64,000 nucleotides of DNA from Ruegeria sp. AD91A. GTDB taxonomy: Bacteria > Pseudomonadota > Alphaproteobacteria > Rhodobacterales > Rhodobacteraceae. Numbering within the stretch: the stretch's first letter is position 1; each line of letters opens with the position of its first letter. The stretch covers positions 620,001-684,000 of the forward strand of contig NZ_CP031947.1 of assembly GCF_003443535.1 (NCBI RefSeq). Reading direction: 5' to 3'. Positions 9,243-18,665 of this stretch are shown here, in pieces. The notes below the pieces were generated by a model, which was given only the letters and a program-made list of their open reading frames with translations, had not been told where the DNA came from and did no database searches. The position numbers and the translations under genes were made by a program.

Positions 9243-9777
9243 TCGACAGCGGGGCAGTCGCACGGCTGCCCCAAAAACCTTCCAGTCCCGTTCAATCAAG
9301 GTCGTTCGCGAGGCAGAGATTGCTCTGCGACCGCTTGCCGATCTTTCTCTCGCCTTTCTCCGGGCGACGGCATGTGGTTCGGAAGGGTCTTCCAGCGGAT
9401 CACCCATGGCGGTTTCTCACAACACAACTGCACCGCCTTGACTCCGTCCATCATGAACACGATCAAAGCCTTGGCTGAGGTTACATAAAACAAACGACCG
9501 CAAGTGATTTGCGCGAGGTTATGAACCTCACCTGTGGGCCCCGCGATCGGCCGTCAGCCGATCAACCGTGGCGAATTTTGTCGTTTGCAGGCTTTTCTGT
9601 CGCTTTCCCGCTTGTCGCGGCAAGCTGGTATGAACAAGAATACCTGCTTATGAATAGTTGTTTTCCAAATCCTATGGACCGCCGTGCCACCGGCTGTGAC
9701 CTTGTGATCCTAGCCTGATTTCAGGGCCCCTGGCCCATATGCATCAGGCTGTGACTACGGATTTTTCGGATAACCTC
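9243..9777. other. Intergenic region without recognisable gene
   Basis: This stretch of about 535 bp has no open frame with a recognisable product. It holds a GC-rich hairpin just after the permease (9251-9272, stem GGGGCAG/CTGCCCC, no T-run). Two further small inverted repeats follow: GAGGTT-ATG-AACCTC at 9515-9529 and GATCGGC-CGTCA-GCCGATC at 9545-9563. The last two lie 215-265 bp upstream of hyuA and may be regulator sites. Short frames on both strands look like noise. Confidence 0.6.
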
Positions 9778-11874
9778 ATGACAACTCAAGCGCTGCGCCT
9801 GGCCATCGATATTGGCGGCACGTTCACGGATACGGTTCTTGTCTCTGGCGAAGAGACGATACTTGCCTCGACCAAAACCCTGACCACGCATCACAACCCC
9901 GCCGACGGCGCCATGCAAGGCGCAGCGCGCGTAATGCAACAGACTGGGCACCATCTGAGCGAAGTCACCGGTTTTATTCACGGCACCACGCTGGCCACCA
10001 ACGCACTGATCGAAAAACGCGGTGCGGTCGTGGCAACCGTGACCACCGAAGGGTTCAGGGACATTCTGGAAATCGCCTACGAGCGGCGCTATTCGCAATA
10101 CGACATCAATCTGGAAAAACCTGATCTTCTGGTCCCACGTGAGCGCGCGCTGACAGTCCGCGAACGCGTTTCGGCGGATGGCAAGGTATTGATTCCGCTA
10201 GAAGGCACAGCCGTCGACGCGTTGCTGAAGGACATCGACGCCAGCGGAGCGGAAGCCATCGCCATCTGCCTGATGCATGCTTATGCAAACCCCGAGCACG
10301 AGCGCAGGCTGCGCGATAGATTAGCGGACAGGCGCCCCGATCTGACCGTCTCGATCTCGTCGGACGTCAGCCCCGAGGCGCGCGAATTCGACCGGCTGTG
10401 CACGACAGTCGCCAACGCCTATATCCAGCCTCTGATGGAGACGTATCTGGCCCGGTTTGTCGAACAATTCGAGGCCCGGGGCGTCACCTGTCCGATCCTG
10501 ATGATGACGGCAGGTGGCGGAATGTGCACCCTGCACACCGCCGCGCGGTTTCCAATCCGGCTTGTAGAATCCGGCCCTGCCGGCGGAGCCATTCTAGCCG
10601 CCCGCGTCGCCGCCTGCGCCGGTCTGGATCAGGTACTGTCCTTTGACGTCGGCGGCACCACCGCCAAGCTGTGCCTGATCGACAACGCCCATCCGCAGAC
10701 TTCACGCCAGTTCGAGATTGCCCGCGCCGCCCGGTTCATCAAAGGATCCGGAATGCCGGTACGTATACCGGTCATCGATATGATCGAAATCGGCGCCGGA
10801 GGCGGTTCGATCGCCGAGGTTGATCGGTTGGGACGGCTGACCGTGGGGCCAAAATCAGCGGGATCCGAGCCCGGCCCCGTCGCCTTCATGCGCGGTGGAA
10901 CCGAACCCACGGTGACGGACAGTGATATTACACTGGGTTATATTGTACCGGACACGTTTGCCGAGGGGCATATTCAGCTTGATTCCGAAGGCTCGAAACA
11001 GGCGCTGAGCCGGTTAATCGGGTCGAAGCTGGAGCTGGATGCCGTCGGAGCCGCCGATGGCGTCAGCCGTATCGTCGACGAAAGCATGGCCAGCGCGGGT
11101 CGGATGCACGCGGTGGAATCCGGTAAGGACCTTGGCCCACGAACAATGATTGCTTTTGGGGGCAACGGGCCATTGCACGCCAGCCGGGTGGCGCGATCCG
11201 CCCGGGTCAGCAGCATAGTGATCCCACCCAATCCGGGCGTCGGCTCGGCTGTCGGTTTCCTGTTCGCTCCGGTGTCTTTCGAAATCGTCCGCTCGCGCTA
11301 TTCGTTGCTGGGCAGCATGGAGTTGAACGGAATCAACGCTTTGTTCGAAGCCATGATTTCCGAGGCAAGAGACGTCGTCTTCCAAGGGTCCGCTGAGGCG
11401 CCGACCGAGACGTCGCGTACTGCCTTCATGCGCTACCACGGACAGGGACACGAGATCGAGATCTCCCTTCCTGACCGCCCCCTGACCGCCGAAGATTTCG
11501 TGCCGCTGACCGCTGCATTCGAACAGGAATACCGCAAGCAATTCTCGCGCCCGGTACCGGGAATGCAGATCGAGATTCTCAATTGGGCAGTACGGGTCGC
11601 GACCTGTGACAGCGTCGTGCCGGCGGTTCCTGAAACGCCACGGTTGAAGACAATCTCGGTGCCGGAAACCCGTCTGATCACGTGTGACGTGGACGGAGTA
11701 TCAAAGCCAGCGGCCTTCATCTCGCGAGCGGATCTCAAGCCCGGCGACCACCTTCACGGCCCCGCACTGATCACCGAGCCGCAGACAACCACGCTCGTAT
11801 CCGCCGACTTCTCGGTGCATGTGGATGCCCTTGGAAACCTCGTCCTCGTTCAGGACCAAAAAGGAGGCGCATGA
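9778..11874 (+). CDS. hyuA: Hydantoinase/oxoprolinase family protein, subunit A (HyuA-like)
   Basis: This protein of about 698 residues is the ATP-dependent subunit of the N-methylhydantoinase/5-oxoprolinase/acetone-carboxylase superfamily. It opens with the family's actin-like phosphate-binding motif IDIGGTFTDTVLV, repeats a similar motif in the middle (LSFDVGGTTAKLCLI) and has an IEIGAGGGSIAEVD motif; this order (Hydant_A_N, Hydantoinase_A) is typical. An alternative ATG at 9739 adds 13 unconserved residues; 9778 is preferred because family members start just before the IDIGG strand, but neither has a strong ribosome site. It overlaps hyuB by 4 bp. The substrate (a hydantoin, oxoproline or other cyclic amide) is not determined. 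Confidence 0.88.
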   Translation: MTTQALRLAIDIGGTFTDTVLVSGEETILASTKTLTTHHNPADGAMQGAARVMQQTGHHLSEVTGFIHGTTLATNALIEKRGAVVATVTTEGFRDILEIAYERRYSQYDINLEKPDLLVPRERALTVRERVSADGKVLIPLEGTAVDALLKDIDASGAEAIAICLMHAYANPEHERRLRDRLADRRPDLTVSISSDVSPEAREFDRLCTTVANAYIQPLMETYLARFVEQFEARGVTCPILMMTAGGGMCTLHTAARFPIRLVESGPAGGAILAARVAACAGLDQVLSFDVGGTTAKLCLIDNAHPQTSRQFEIARAARFIKGSGMPVRIPVIDMIEIGAGGGSIAEVDRLGRLTVGPKSAGSEPGPVAFMRGGTEPTVTDSDITLGYIVPDTFAEGHIQLDSEGSKQALSRLIGSKLELDAVGAADGVSRIVDESMASAGRMHAVESGKDLGPRTMIAFGGNGPLHASRVARSARVSSIVIPPNPGVGSAVGFLFAPVSFEIVRSRYSLLGSMELNGINALFEAMISEARDVVFQGSAEAPTETSRTAFMRYHGQGHEIEISLPDRPLTAEDFVPLTAAFEQEYRKQFSRPVPGMQIEILNWAVRVATCDSVVPAVPETPRLKTISVPETRLITCDVDGVSKPAAFISRADLKPGDHLHGPALITEPQTTTLVSADFSVHVDALGNLVLVQDQKGGA

Positions 11875-13538
11875 TGTCAGCCGATCTTTCACATGATCTG
11901 TCGCCCGCCCAAATGCAAGTGATGTGGAATCGTCTGCTGGCGGTGGTCGAAGAACAGGGCCAAACACTGATCCGCGCCGCCTTCAGCCCGATTGTACGCG
12001 AATGTGGTGATATCTCCGCCGGGATTTTTGATGCCGATGGCCGAATGCTGGCGCAAGCCGTTACCGGCACACCGGGGCACATCAACACCATGGCCGAGGC
12101 AGTGCAGCACCTGCGCCGGGCTTTCCCGGTTCAGACCATGAAGCCGGGCGACATCTACATGACAAACGACCCATGGCTGGCCTCGGGACACCTGAACGAT
12201 TTCCTTCTGATGATGCCCGCATTCAAGGATGGCAGGGTGGTGGGCTTCACCTCCTGCACCTCGCATCTCGTTGATCTGGGTGGGTTGGGCATGGGCCCCG
12301 AAGGATCCGATATCTATGACGAGGGTCTGCTGATCCCGCCCTGCAAGCTGGTTGAAGAGGGCACTCCCAACGCTCTGCTTCTGGACATCATCCGTGCCAA
12401 CAGCCGCGAGCCCATTGCCAATGATGGCGACATCTATGCGCTGATCGCCTGTTGCGAGGCCGGTGTTACAAGACTGCTGTCGATGATGGAGGAATTTGGC
12501 CTCGACGATCTGGGCACGCTCGGCGCCTACATCATCGACACGTCGCGCCGCGGTACGCTGGAGGCCATCGCCGAAGTGCCCGAAGGTGTCTACAAGAATG
12601 TTCTGAAAATGGACGGTTATGAGAATGAGCTGGAATTGCACGCCACCCTGACCGTGAAGAAGAATGGCATGCATGTGGATTTCTCCGGTACCTCGGGCTG
12701 TTCACGCAAGGGCATCAACGTGCCGCTGAACTATGCCACCGCCTACACGGTGTTTGCCTTGCGCTGCATTGTCGGCTCGGACATTCCCAACAATGCGGGA
12801 TCACTGGAGCCGTTTACCGTTGACGGGCCCAAAGGCTGCATCCTGAATGCGCAGCGCCCGGTACCAGTTGCGATGCGGCACACGCTGGGTCAGGTCACGC
12901 CCGATCTGGTTCTGGGCTGCCTGCATCAGGCCCTGCCCAATGCGGTCCCCGCCGAAGGCGCAAGCTGCATGTTCGACCTGCCCATGCGCCATGCCCCTGA
13001 AGTCGCACGAGAAGGCGGTCGCGAATTCGCTGTGGAACCCGTGCACAATGGCGGAACCGGCGCGCGACCTCATGCCGACGGTCTGTCGGCCACGGCCTAC
13101 CCGTCCGGCGTGTTCGGCAGTCAGGTCGAAATCACCGAAAGCGTCGCACCTGTGACGATCTGGCGGCGCGAACTGCGCCCCGATTCCGGCGGCGCGGGCA
13201 AGTATCGCGGCGGTCTGGGGCAAAGGATCGAGATAACCTCGTCCAACGGTGCACCCTTTATCGTTTTCCTGTCGGTTGAACGGCTGAAATACCCGGCGCT
13301 TGGCCGTATGGGCGGCAAACCCGGCGCGCCCGGCCGCATCCGTTTCAGGGACGGTGCAAACGATATTCCGGGCAAAGGCGAATTGCGGGTGGAACAAGAT
13401 GATTACCTGATCTTCGATACTCCGGGCGGTGGCGGCCTTGGTGACCCCGCCGAACGCGACCCGGATGCGCTGGCGCTGGACATCAAACGAGGGTTGGTGA
13501 GCGAAGAGGGTGCCAAGACTTACAGAGGTGACGCATGA
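11871..13538 (+). CDS. hyuB: Hydantoinase B/oxoprolinase family protein, subunit B (HyuB-like)
   Basis: This 555-residue protein is the partner of HyuA in ATP-dependent cyclic-amide hydrolases. The family signature is visible: SPIVRECGDISAGIFD near residue 40, TGTPGHINTM, TNDPWLASGHLND and the C-terminal DSGGAGKYRGGLGQRIE block. The gene overlaps hyuA (ATGATG, with the hyuA stop inside). The AGGAGG site is 3 bp before the first ATG and 6 bp before the second at 11874, so the second may be the one used. It overlaps the next gene by 4 bp, so both proteins are probably made in fixed proportion. Confidence 0.9.
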   Translation: MMSADLSHDLSPAQMQVMWNRLLAVVEEQGQTLIRAAFSPIVRECGDISAGIFDADGRMLAQAVTGTPGHINTMAEAVQHLRRAFPVQTMKPGDIYMTNDPWLASGHLNDFLLMMPAFKDGRVVGFTSCTSHLVDLGGLGMGPEGSDIYDEGLLIPPCKLVEEGTPNALLLDIIRANSREPIANDGDIYALIACCEAGVTRLLSMMEEFGLDDLGTLGAYIIDTSRRGTLEAIAEVPEGVYKNVLKMDGYENELELHATLTVKKNGMHVDFSGTSGCSRKGINVPLNYATAYTVFALRCIVGSDIPNNAGSLEPFTVDGPKGCILNAQRPVPVAMRHTLGQVTPDLVLGCLHQALPNAVPAEGASCMFDLPMRHAPEVAREGGREFAVEPVHNGGTGARPHADGLSATAYPSGVFGSQVEITESVAPVTIWRRELRPDSGGAGKYRGGLGQRIEITSSNGAPFIVFLSVERLKYPALGRMGGKPGAPGRIRFRDGANDIPGKGELRVEQDDYLIFDTPGGGGLGDPAERDPDALALDIKRGLVSEEGAKTYRGDA

Positions 13539-14602
13539 TCCGACCGGTTCCTTACGTTGGCGCCATGGGCGCTTATGCGCTGGCTGATCCGAGCGGCGCA
13601 GGTACGATTTCACTGGCGCAGAACGAAAGCGCCTTTCCCGCAAGCCCCGCCGCCATTGCGGCTGGGCAGGCAGCGCTGGCGGATCTGGCCCTTTATCCTG
13701 ATCCGGAATGGGCCGAAATGCGCTCGGCCATTGCCGAAATACACAAGCTCGACCCGGCGCACATTTTATGTGGGGCAGGCTCAATGGAACTGATTGGCTG
13801 TCTGATCCGCGCCTTTGCCGGGCCAGGAGATCAGGTGCTGGGCACACAATATGGCTATGCCTTTGTCGCCTCGGCTACAGCACAGGCGCAGGCCGAATAT
13901 GTGGCAGCGCCCGAGGTCGATTTGACCGTATCGGTGGACGCGCTTCTGGCAGCCGTCACACCTGCCACCCGCATCGTGTTTGTCTGCAATCCGGGCAACC
14001 CCACCGGCACGCTGATCCCGAATGACGAAATTGTCCGCCTCCGATCGGATCTGCCCGGCGAGACACTGCTGGTGGTGGACCAGGCCTATGCGGAATTTGC
14101 CGATGCCACGAACGATCCCGCGCAAATCTTTGCGCTGATGGACCGGGGCGACACCGTGATCACGCGTACATTTTCCAAAGCCCACGGGCTGGCTGGGGCG
14201 CGGGCCGGCTGGGGCTGTTTCCCAAGCGAAATCTCGGGCGGGGTCCGCAAACTTCTGAATCCCAACAATATCTCTATTGCCTCGCAGGCAGCAGCGGCGG
14301 CGGCGATGCGCGATCAGGCCCATATGCGCAACGTGGTCGCACGGACAGGCGAAATTCGGGACCGGTTTGCGCAGGCATGCCGCGAACTGGGCCTGAGCGT
14401 GCCGAAAAGCCACACCAATTTCGTGCTGATCCGCTTTGCCTCGACCGCGCAGGCACAATGCGCCGATGCGGCCCTGCGGGCGGAAGGCCTGCTGATGCGC
14501 GGCATGAACGGCTATGGTTTGTCGGACTGTTTGCGCGCCACAATCTGTGCGCCCGGCGTGATGGACAAGGCCCGCGACGTGTTGAAAGGAACGCTGAGAT
14601 GA
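13535..14602 (+). CDS. PLP-dependent class I/II aminotransferase (HisC-like)
   Basis: This 355-residue fold-type I aminotransferase resembles histidinol-phosphate aminotransferase. It has the CNPGNPTGT motif (about 151-159), the VDQAYAEF motif with the cofactor-contacting Asp and Tyr (181-188), and TRTFSKAHGLAGARAGWG, where K215 would form the Schiff base with PLP. It overlaps hyuB and the next gene by 4 bp each. It is therefore more likely a catabolic enzyme of this operon than a histidine-biosynthesis gene, because no other his gene is nearby. It could transaminate the amino acid released by HyuAB; that link is an inference. Confidence 0.85.
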   Translation: MIRPVPYVGAMGAYALADPSGAGTISLAQNESAFPASPAAIAAGQAALADLALYPDPEWAEMRSAIAEIHKLDPAHILCGAGSMELIGCLIRAFAGPGDQVLGTQYGYAFVASATAQAQAEYVAAPEVDLTVSVDALLAAVTPATRIVFVCNPGNPTGTLIPNDEIVRLRSDLPGETLLVVDQAYAEFADATNDPAQIFALMDRGDTVITRTFSKAHGLAGARAGWGCFPSEISGGVRKLLNPNNISIASQAAAAAAMRDQAHMRNVVARTGEIRDRFAQACRELGLSVPKSHTNFVLIRFASTAQAQCADAALRAEGLLMRGMNGYGLSDCLRATICAPGVMDKARDVLKGTLR

Positions 14603-15336
14603 CCGAGACCCGCACAGCCGCCAAGATCGGTGTTCTGGTGCCCTTCACCAACACCAATCTGGAACCGGATATGGAGATGCTGCGACCGCCAAACACCACT
14701 ATCCATTTCCAGCGCATGGGCGGCTATGACGTGGATGAAATTCCCGGCTCGGATCAAATGGCAGGTTTGGGCGCTTCAGATATCAGCCACGATCTGCGTA
14801 TGATCTCAGGGGTGCGGCCCGATGTGGTGCTGTACGGCTGCACCTCGGCCACCCTGACCCATGGACCGTCTTTCGACGCTGAGCTGGCGCAACAGATCAA
14901 ATCCGGATCCGGGGCGCTGTCGCTGACCGCGGCCGGATCATTGATCGCCGCAATCAAAACGCTGGAGGCCACAAAGGTCGGCTTTTCCTCGCCCTATCTG
15001 GGCGAAATAAACGTACAGGCGATGGATTTCATGGCCCAGAACGGAATCCAGACCGTTCGATGCGCCGATGTGGGCCGCAAGCTGGGCAATTACGGTCAGG
15101 GCGAGCTGACACCGGATGAAGTCTATGATCTGGCCTGTCAGGCCGATCACCCGCAGGCGCAGGCCATAATTCTCAGCTGCACCGACATGCGCGCGGTCGA
15201 GGCGATCGACCGGATTGAAGCAACGCTTGGCAAGCCGGTGGTCACCTCAAATCAGGCGATGATGTTCTGCCTTATGCGGGCTCTGAACCTGCCGCGTCGC
15301 GACGCGCTTCCAGGGCGATTGTTCGACCTGCTCTGA
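14599..15336 (+). CDS. Asp/Glu racemase superfamily protein (maleate isomerase/arylmalonate decarboxylase-like)
   Basis: This 245-residue protein carries the two-cysteine arrangement of the aspartate/glutamate racemase superfamily. C81 lies in a YGCTSATL motif and C194 in an SCTDMRAVEAI motif, spaced as in maleate cis-trans isomerase and arylmalonate decarboxylase. The N-terminus (IGVLVPFTNTNLEPDMEML) also fits that branch rather than hydantoin racemase. Start and stop overlap the aminotransferase by 4 bp, making it the last gene of the four-gene operon. It could isomerise a maleate-like acid or racemise an intermediate; the sequence does not decide between them. Confidence 0.8.
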   Translation: MTETRTAAKIGVLVPFTNTNLEPDMEMLRPPNTTIHFQRMGGYDVDEIPGSDQMAGLGASDISHDLRMISGVRPDVVLYGCTSATLTHGPSFDAELAQQIKSGSGALSLTAAGSLIAAIKTLEATKVGFSSPYLGEINVQAMDFMAQNGIQTVRCADVGRKLGNYGQGELTPDEVYDLACQADHPQAQAIILSCTDMRAVEAIDRIEATLGKPVVTSNQAMMFCLMRALNLPRRDALPGRLFDLL

Positions 15337-15666
15337 ACGGATCAGGGCGCAAGGCGACAGTGTAAAGGAGCAAGCTCACCTCGTACACTTCTTGGATCAG
15401 CTAGGCTTGTTGCCAGCTTCAGTTGCGCGCCGCGGCGTGTTCTTGACCGAAGCAGCCGCCCAGATTTCCCGGAGCAGCCAGTCGCACAGCATCGGTCTTC
15501 AAACCCCTGTTTCGAAGCGTGACATCCTGTAGGCGGCTCCAAATAGCGCCTTGGCGTTCTGTTCTACCTGTGCAGCGGGCAGCAAGACCGGGGTCATCGC
15601 CGCCATCAGGATCCAGGGTGCCGATGTGCTGGTCGGAATACGTTTCAACGGCATCTTCGGCAGATT
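15337..15666. other. Intergenic region between convergent genes, no gene recognised
   Basis: This 330-bp stretch separates the end of the hyuAB operon from the end of the convergent MmgE/PrpD gene. An open frame of about 50 codons from 15533 to about 15690 (plus strand, no good start) reads like ordinary protein but was not recognised; it may be a gene remnant. No clear terminator is seen. Confidence 0.5.
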
Positions 15667-17022
15667 TTACGTCTGGTCGGCGGGGGCGTAGATCAACGCG
15701 CCAAGGTCAGAGAATTTCGAACCTGGCGCACTCAGTCCCAGAACCGCATCACAAATGGCGGCAGCACGGGATGCACCCAGCGATGGTGTCGCAAATTCCA
15801 TGAACTTGTCGATCACTTCTGCCTCGTCCATTGGTGCCTCGGGTCCGCCGCGTGCGTGTACGTCGCCCGACTCAAGTATCCGCCCGTCGGTCAGGGTGAT
15901 GCTGACATCGGCAAACCGGCTTTTGGGGAAACGGTCGGAATGGCGTGCTGCCTCTGCTACCGAGATACGCTCGACGACCGAGGCGACCAAAGGGTCGGCC
16001 AGACCCGCCCCGGTGATGCTTTCGACCCCGATCCGGCCATGCGCAACCATCGTGGCGACGGCAAACGGCAGCGAATACTGCGCCTTGGACGTATCATCCG
16101 GCATGCCTTGAAAGAGGCAGGCGCTTTCCCGAAACGTGTTTACCTGGATCGCCGCAATATCCTGATGCGCTAGGTCGTTTTCACGCATCAGCGCCCGGGT
16201 GGCGTCAATCGCCGCATGAGCCCAGCGGCAAATCGGATAGGGTTTCACATATTGATGTTCCATCTGCCAGAAATGGCCCAGATCTTGCCAATGCGGGGCA
16301 ACGTCTGCCGCTTCGATGGTGATGGCTGGTGCCCCGGTAAAACCTTTTTCGGCCAAAACCGCTGAAGAAATGCCAACCAACGCGCCCCAGCCCGAACCGT
16401 CATGTAGCATTGTGGGATTGGCGATCTCGCGCATCATCTGGCTTCGCGGGCCGTGGTATTCGGCAATCCCCATGGCTTGCCGCATCTGCTCGGCCGTAAA
16501 TCCGCGCATGCGCGCCGCCACAGCCACCACGCCAAGCGCGTTCCAAGCTCCGGATGTGTGATAATCGCTGACAGTGTCATGCAAAGAAATACCCGCTCGT
16601 CCCGCGATCTCGTATCCAACGATCACCGCCGCCAATGCTTCGGCGCCCGAGAAGTCTTGAACAGTTTCAGCCAGTGCCGCCAATGCCGGAATAACGGCAA
16701 CTCCGATGTGGCCTTTGGTTGGATTGTATCCATCATGGCCGTCCAGATTGTCGGTCTGTGTGGCTGCTGCATAGGCCGCGCCCGCGACACTGACGCGGCG
16801 ACCGTCGAAAAGTATACGCGCGCTCAGCCCCGGGTCGCCCACGCCAAACAGCGCTGCCGCACTCTCGCGCGCAATCCGTCCGGCCTGCATTGGGCCCGAT
16901 CCTATGGTGATCCCCAGCGTATCCAGCAGCATCAACGCCGCAGCCTTACGGGCTGTTTCGGGAAAATCCTGCGCCGCACGACCCAGCGTAAAATCTGCAA
17001 CGGTCTGAAAGGTATCTGTCAC
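15667..17022 (-). CDS. MmgE/PrpD family protein (2-methylcitrate dehydratase-like)
   Basis: This 451-residue protein belongs to the MmgE/PrpD superfamily, which includes 2-methylcitrate dehydratase, cis-aconitate decarboxylase and iminodisuccinate epimerase. The N-terminal helical domain contains DTLGITIGSGP and the conserved TDNLDGHDGYNPTKGHIG region; a later KPYPICRWAHAAIDA stretch is also typical. The start is a GTG. No prp genes are near, so a methylcitrate-cycle role is unlikely. The convergent hyuAB-aminotransferase-racemase operon suggests a dehydratase or epimerase step of the same unknown pathway. It is divergent from the LysR gene at 17252. Confidence 0.82.
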   Translation of the reverse strand: MTDTFQTVADFTLGRAAQDFPETARKAAALMLLDTLGITIGSGPMQAGRIARESAAALFGVGDPGLSARILFDGRRVSVAGAAYAAATQTDNLDGHDGYNPTKGHIGVAVIPALAALAETVQDFSGAEALAAVIVGYEIAGRAGISLHDTVSDYHTSGAWNALGVVAVAARMRGFTAEQMRQAMGIAEYHGPRSQMMREIANPTMLHDGSGWGALVGISSAVLAEKGFTGAPAITIEAADVAPHWQDLGHFWQMEHQYVKPYPICRWAHAAIDATRALMRENDLAHQDIAAIQVNTFRESACLFQGMPDDTSKAQYSLPFAVATMVAHGRIGVESITGAGLADPLVASVVERISVAEAARHSDRFPKSRFADVSITLTDGRILESGDVHARGGPEAPMDEAEVIDKFMEFATPSLGASRAAAICDAVLGLSAPGSKFSDLGALIYAPADQT

Positions 17023-17070
17023 GGTGTCCAGTCGAGGTTTTTCTTTCGGGTTCCGGTTACAAGAAAAAGC

Positions 17071-17090
17071 CTATGTGAGTTTGCGCATAG
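17071..17090. promoter_or_regulatory. Inverted repeat in MmgE/PrpD-LysR divergent region
   Basis: A CTATG-N10-CATAG inverted repeat lies about 50 bp upstream of the MmgE/PrpD start. It is a plausible binding site for the neighbouring LysR protein but is short. Confidence 0.3.
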
Positions 17091-17251
17091 CGGCACGAAA
17101 ACAATCATGGGGCAATGGCCCCGGATTATTTGTGACTAGGACCAGATCGCATTTCGAGTCAGAACCATTCTTGTGAGTCGCTCATGGGCAAGACAGCAAG
17201 CTCTGGGCTTTTTAATTCTTCGCGATGTTCCTTGCCTGAGAAAAGCCTGTC

Positions 17252-18139
17252 ATGATGAATCTTCCACACCTGACCTTTCTGCGTTCGTTCGAAGCGGCGG
17301 CACGGCACCTGAGCTTCACCGCTGCTGCCGAAGAGTTGAACTGCACTCAATCTGCCGTCAGCAATCATGTCCGCTCGTTGGAAGAGTTTTTGCAGCGCCC
17401 CCTGTTCGTGCGCCATCCCCGATCCCTGTCGCTGACAGATGTGGGAGAGGCCTATCTGCCGTCAGTGCGCCATGCCCTGCAGGAAATCAACGCCGCAACG
17501 CAATCGGTCATCGTACGCTCGCATACCCGCAAAGTGGTGGTATCTTGCCCGGTCAGTCTGGCCGAGAACTGGTTGCCGGAAGTGATCCGCGGTTTCAATG
17601 CGGTGCATCCCGATATTGATCTGACGGTTCATGGCACTGTCTGGGCGGATGTCGAACAAAATGTTTCGGATATCTCGCTGACAATCAATCATATCGACGA
17701 TGTTACGCCGGACACACAACAGTTATGGGTCGAAAAGCTGGCCCTGGTCTGTGCACCCGGTTTTCTGGTCGATGGCATTCCGCTTACCGACCCCAAGCAA
17801 TTGCAGAATGCACCGCTGATCCATATCCTGGGCCGCCCCTCCTATTGGGAGCATGCGGCACGGCATTTCGGATTGTCCGACCTGAGCCAGAAGGACGGTT
17901 TGCGGACAAATGCCTCGAATCTGGCGATGGAAATGGCAGCCAAGTCACTGGGGTGCGTCGTCCTGCCCCGGTCTCTGGCTCGGTCTTATGTCGAGCGGGG
18001 GCTGCTGATCGAGCCATTCCAGTTCGATCTGAACAGCCCTTGGACCTATTTCATGCGTCTCAAGGAAAAACCAGTTTCGCCACCGGTACGGCTGTTTCAG
18101 AACTGGCTGTTGCAAGCCGCCGCTGAAATGGACTCCTGA
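17252..18139 (+). CDS. LysR-family transcriptional regulator (GcvA-like)
   Basis: This 295-residue protein has an N-terminal winged helix of the GcvA type (LPHLTFLRSFEAAARHLSFTAAAEELNCTQSAVSNHVRSLE; HTH at about 18-40) and a full effector domain. Two ATG codons in tandem (17252 and 17255) could both start it. It is divergent from the MmgE/PrpD gene across about 230 bp and is the obvious candidate regulator of that gene and perhaps of the hyuAB operon. It resembles the LysR at 21152 in the HTH and in the DVGEAYLPSVRHAL stretch after it. Confidence 0.88.
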   Translation: MMNLPHLTFLRSFEAAARHLSFTAAAEELNCTQSAVSNHVRSLEEFLQRPLFVRHPRSLSLTDVGEAYLPSVRHALQEINAATQSVIVRSHTRKVVVSCPVSLAENWLPEVIRGFNAVHPDIDLTVHGTVWADVEQNVSDISLTINHIDDVTPDTQQLWVEKLALVCAPGFLVDGIPLTDPKQLQNAPLIHILGRPSYWEHAARHFGLSDLSQKDGLRTNASNLAMEMAAKSLGCVVLPRSLARSYVERGLLIEPFQFDLNSPWTYFMRLKEKPVSPPVRLFQNWLLQAAAEMDS

Positions 18140-18665
18140 CGGGAAGGGTATTCGCCGGGGTATTTCAGGCGGCTCATTCAATCCCTTTCGCTGTCAAGTC
18201 GCGCAACCCGCAATCCTGTGTACAGGTGGTGTCCCACACCGTGTCAAATCTCGCTTGGAACCACACCCAGCCACACAGCTTGTCGGTGACGAGAACACGT
18301 GGTTCACCCCTGCACGTCATCAAAACTCAAAAAAGTGGGAGCGGCGGCAGGGATTTTTCCAGTCATCAACAAGCCTTTGCTTCAACTTCAGAAGACACGG
18401 GAAATACCTGAAAAATCCTGTCATTCACATCCCATTTCACAACGAAACTCGACACCAACCGGTTCTTCGTGACCATCGATTCCGCCAAACAAAGCCGTCA
18501 TGATTGCCGATTCGACGGGCCCAAGACCGTCTGCGTTCTTATTGCCTCAATATCCGCAAGAATCTATGGGATGCATCGCGCAACTGCTGGCAGCCATTGA
18601 AACCGGCGTCAGTTTCTTTGATTGTGCCCACGCCGTCCGTGGTAATTGGTAAGAAGGATTTTTAG
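18140..18665. other. Intergenic region, no gene recognised
   Basis: About 525 bp upstream of the UDP-glucose dehydrogenase gene show no frame with recognisable product and no clear structured RNA. The region is less GC-rich in places than its surroundings. A Shine-Dalgarno AGAAGGA precedes the next gene. The promoter of that gene should lie here but could not be placed with confidence. Confidence 0.5.

Noticed and set aside
9251..9272. GC-rich hairpin after the purine permease as a terminator
   Set aside because: The stem is good but no T-run follows on either strand, so it is mentioned only with the intergenic region.
9296..9493. A short minus-strand frame suspected as a transposase remnant
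   Set aside because: No conserved transposase motif could be found in it, unlike the remnant at 43854-44005.
18226..18411. Intergenic GGTGGTGTCCCACACC-like sequence considered as a tRNA or attachment site
   Set aside because: No cloverleaf or duplicated attachment core could be drawn.
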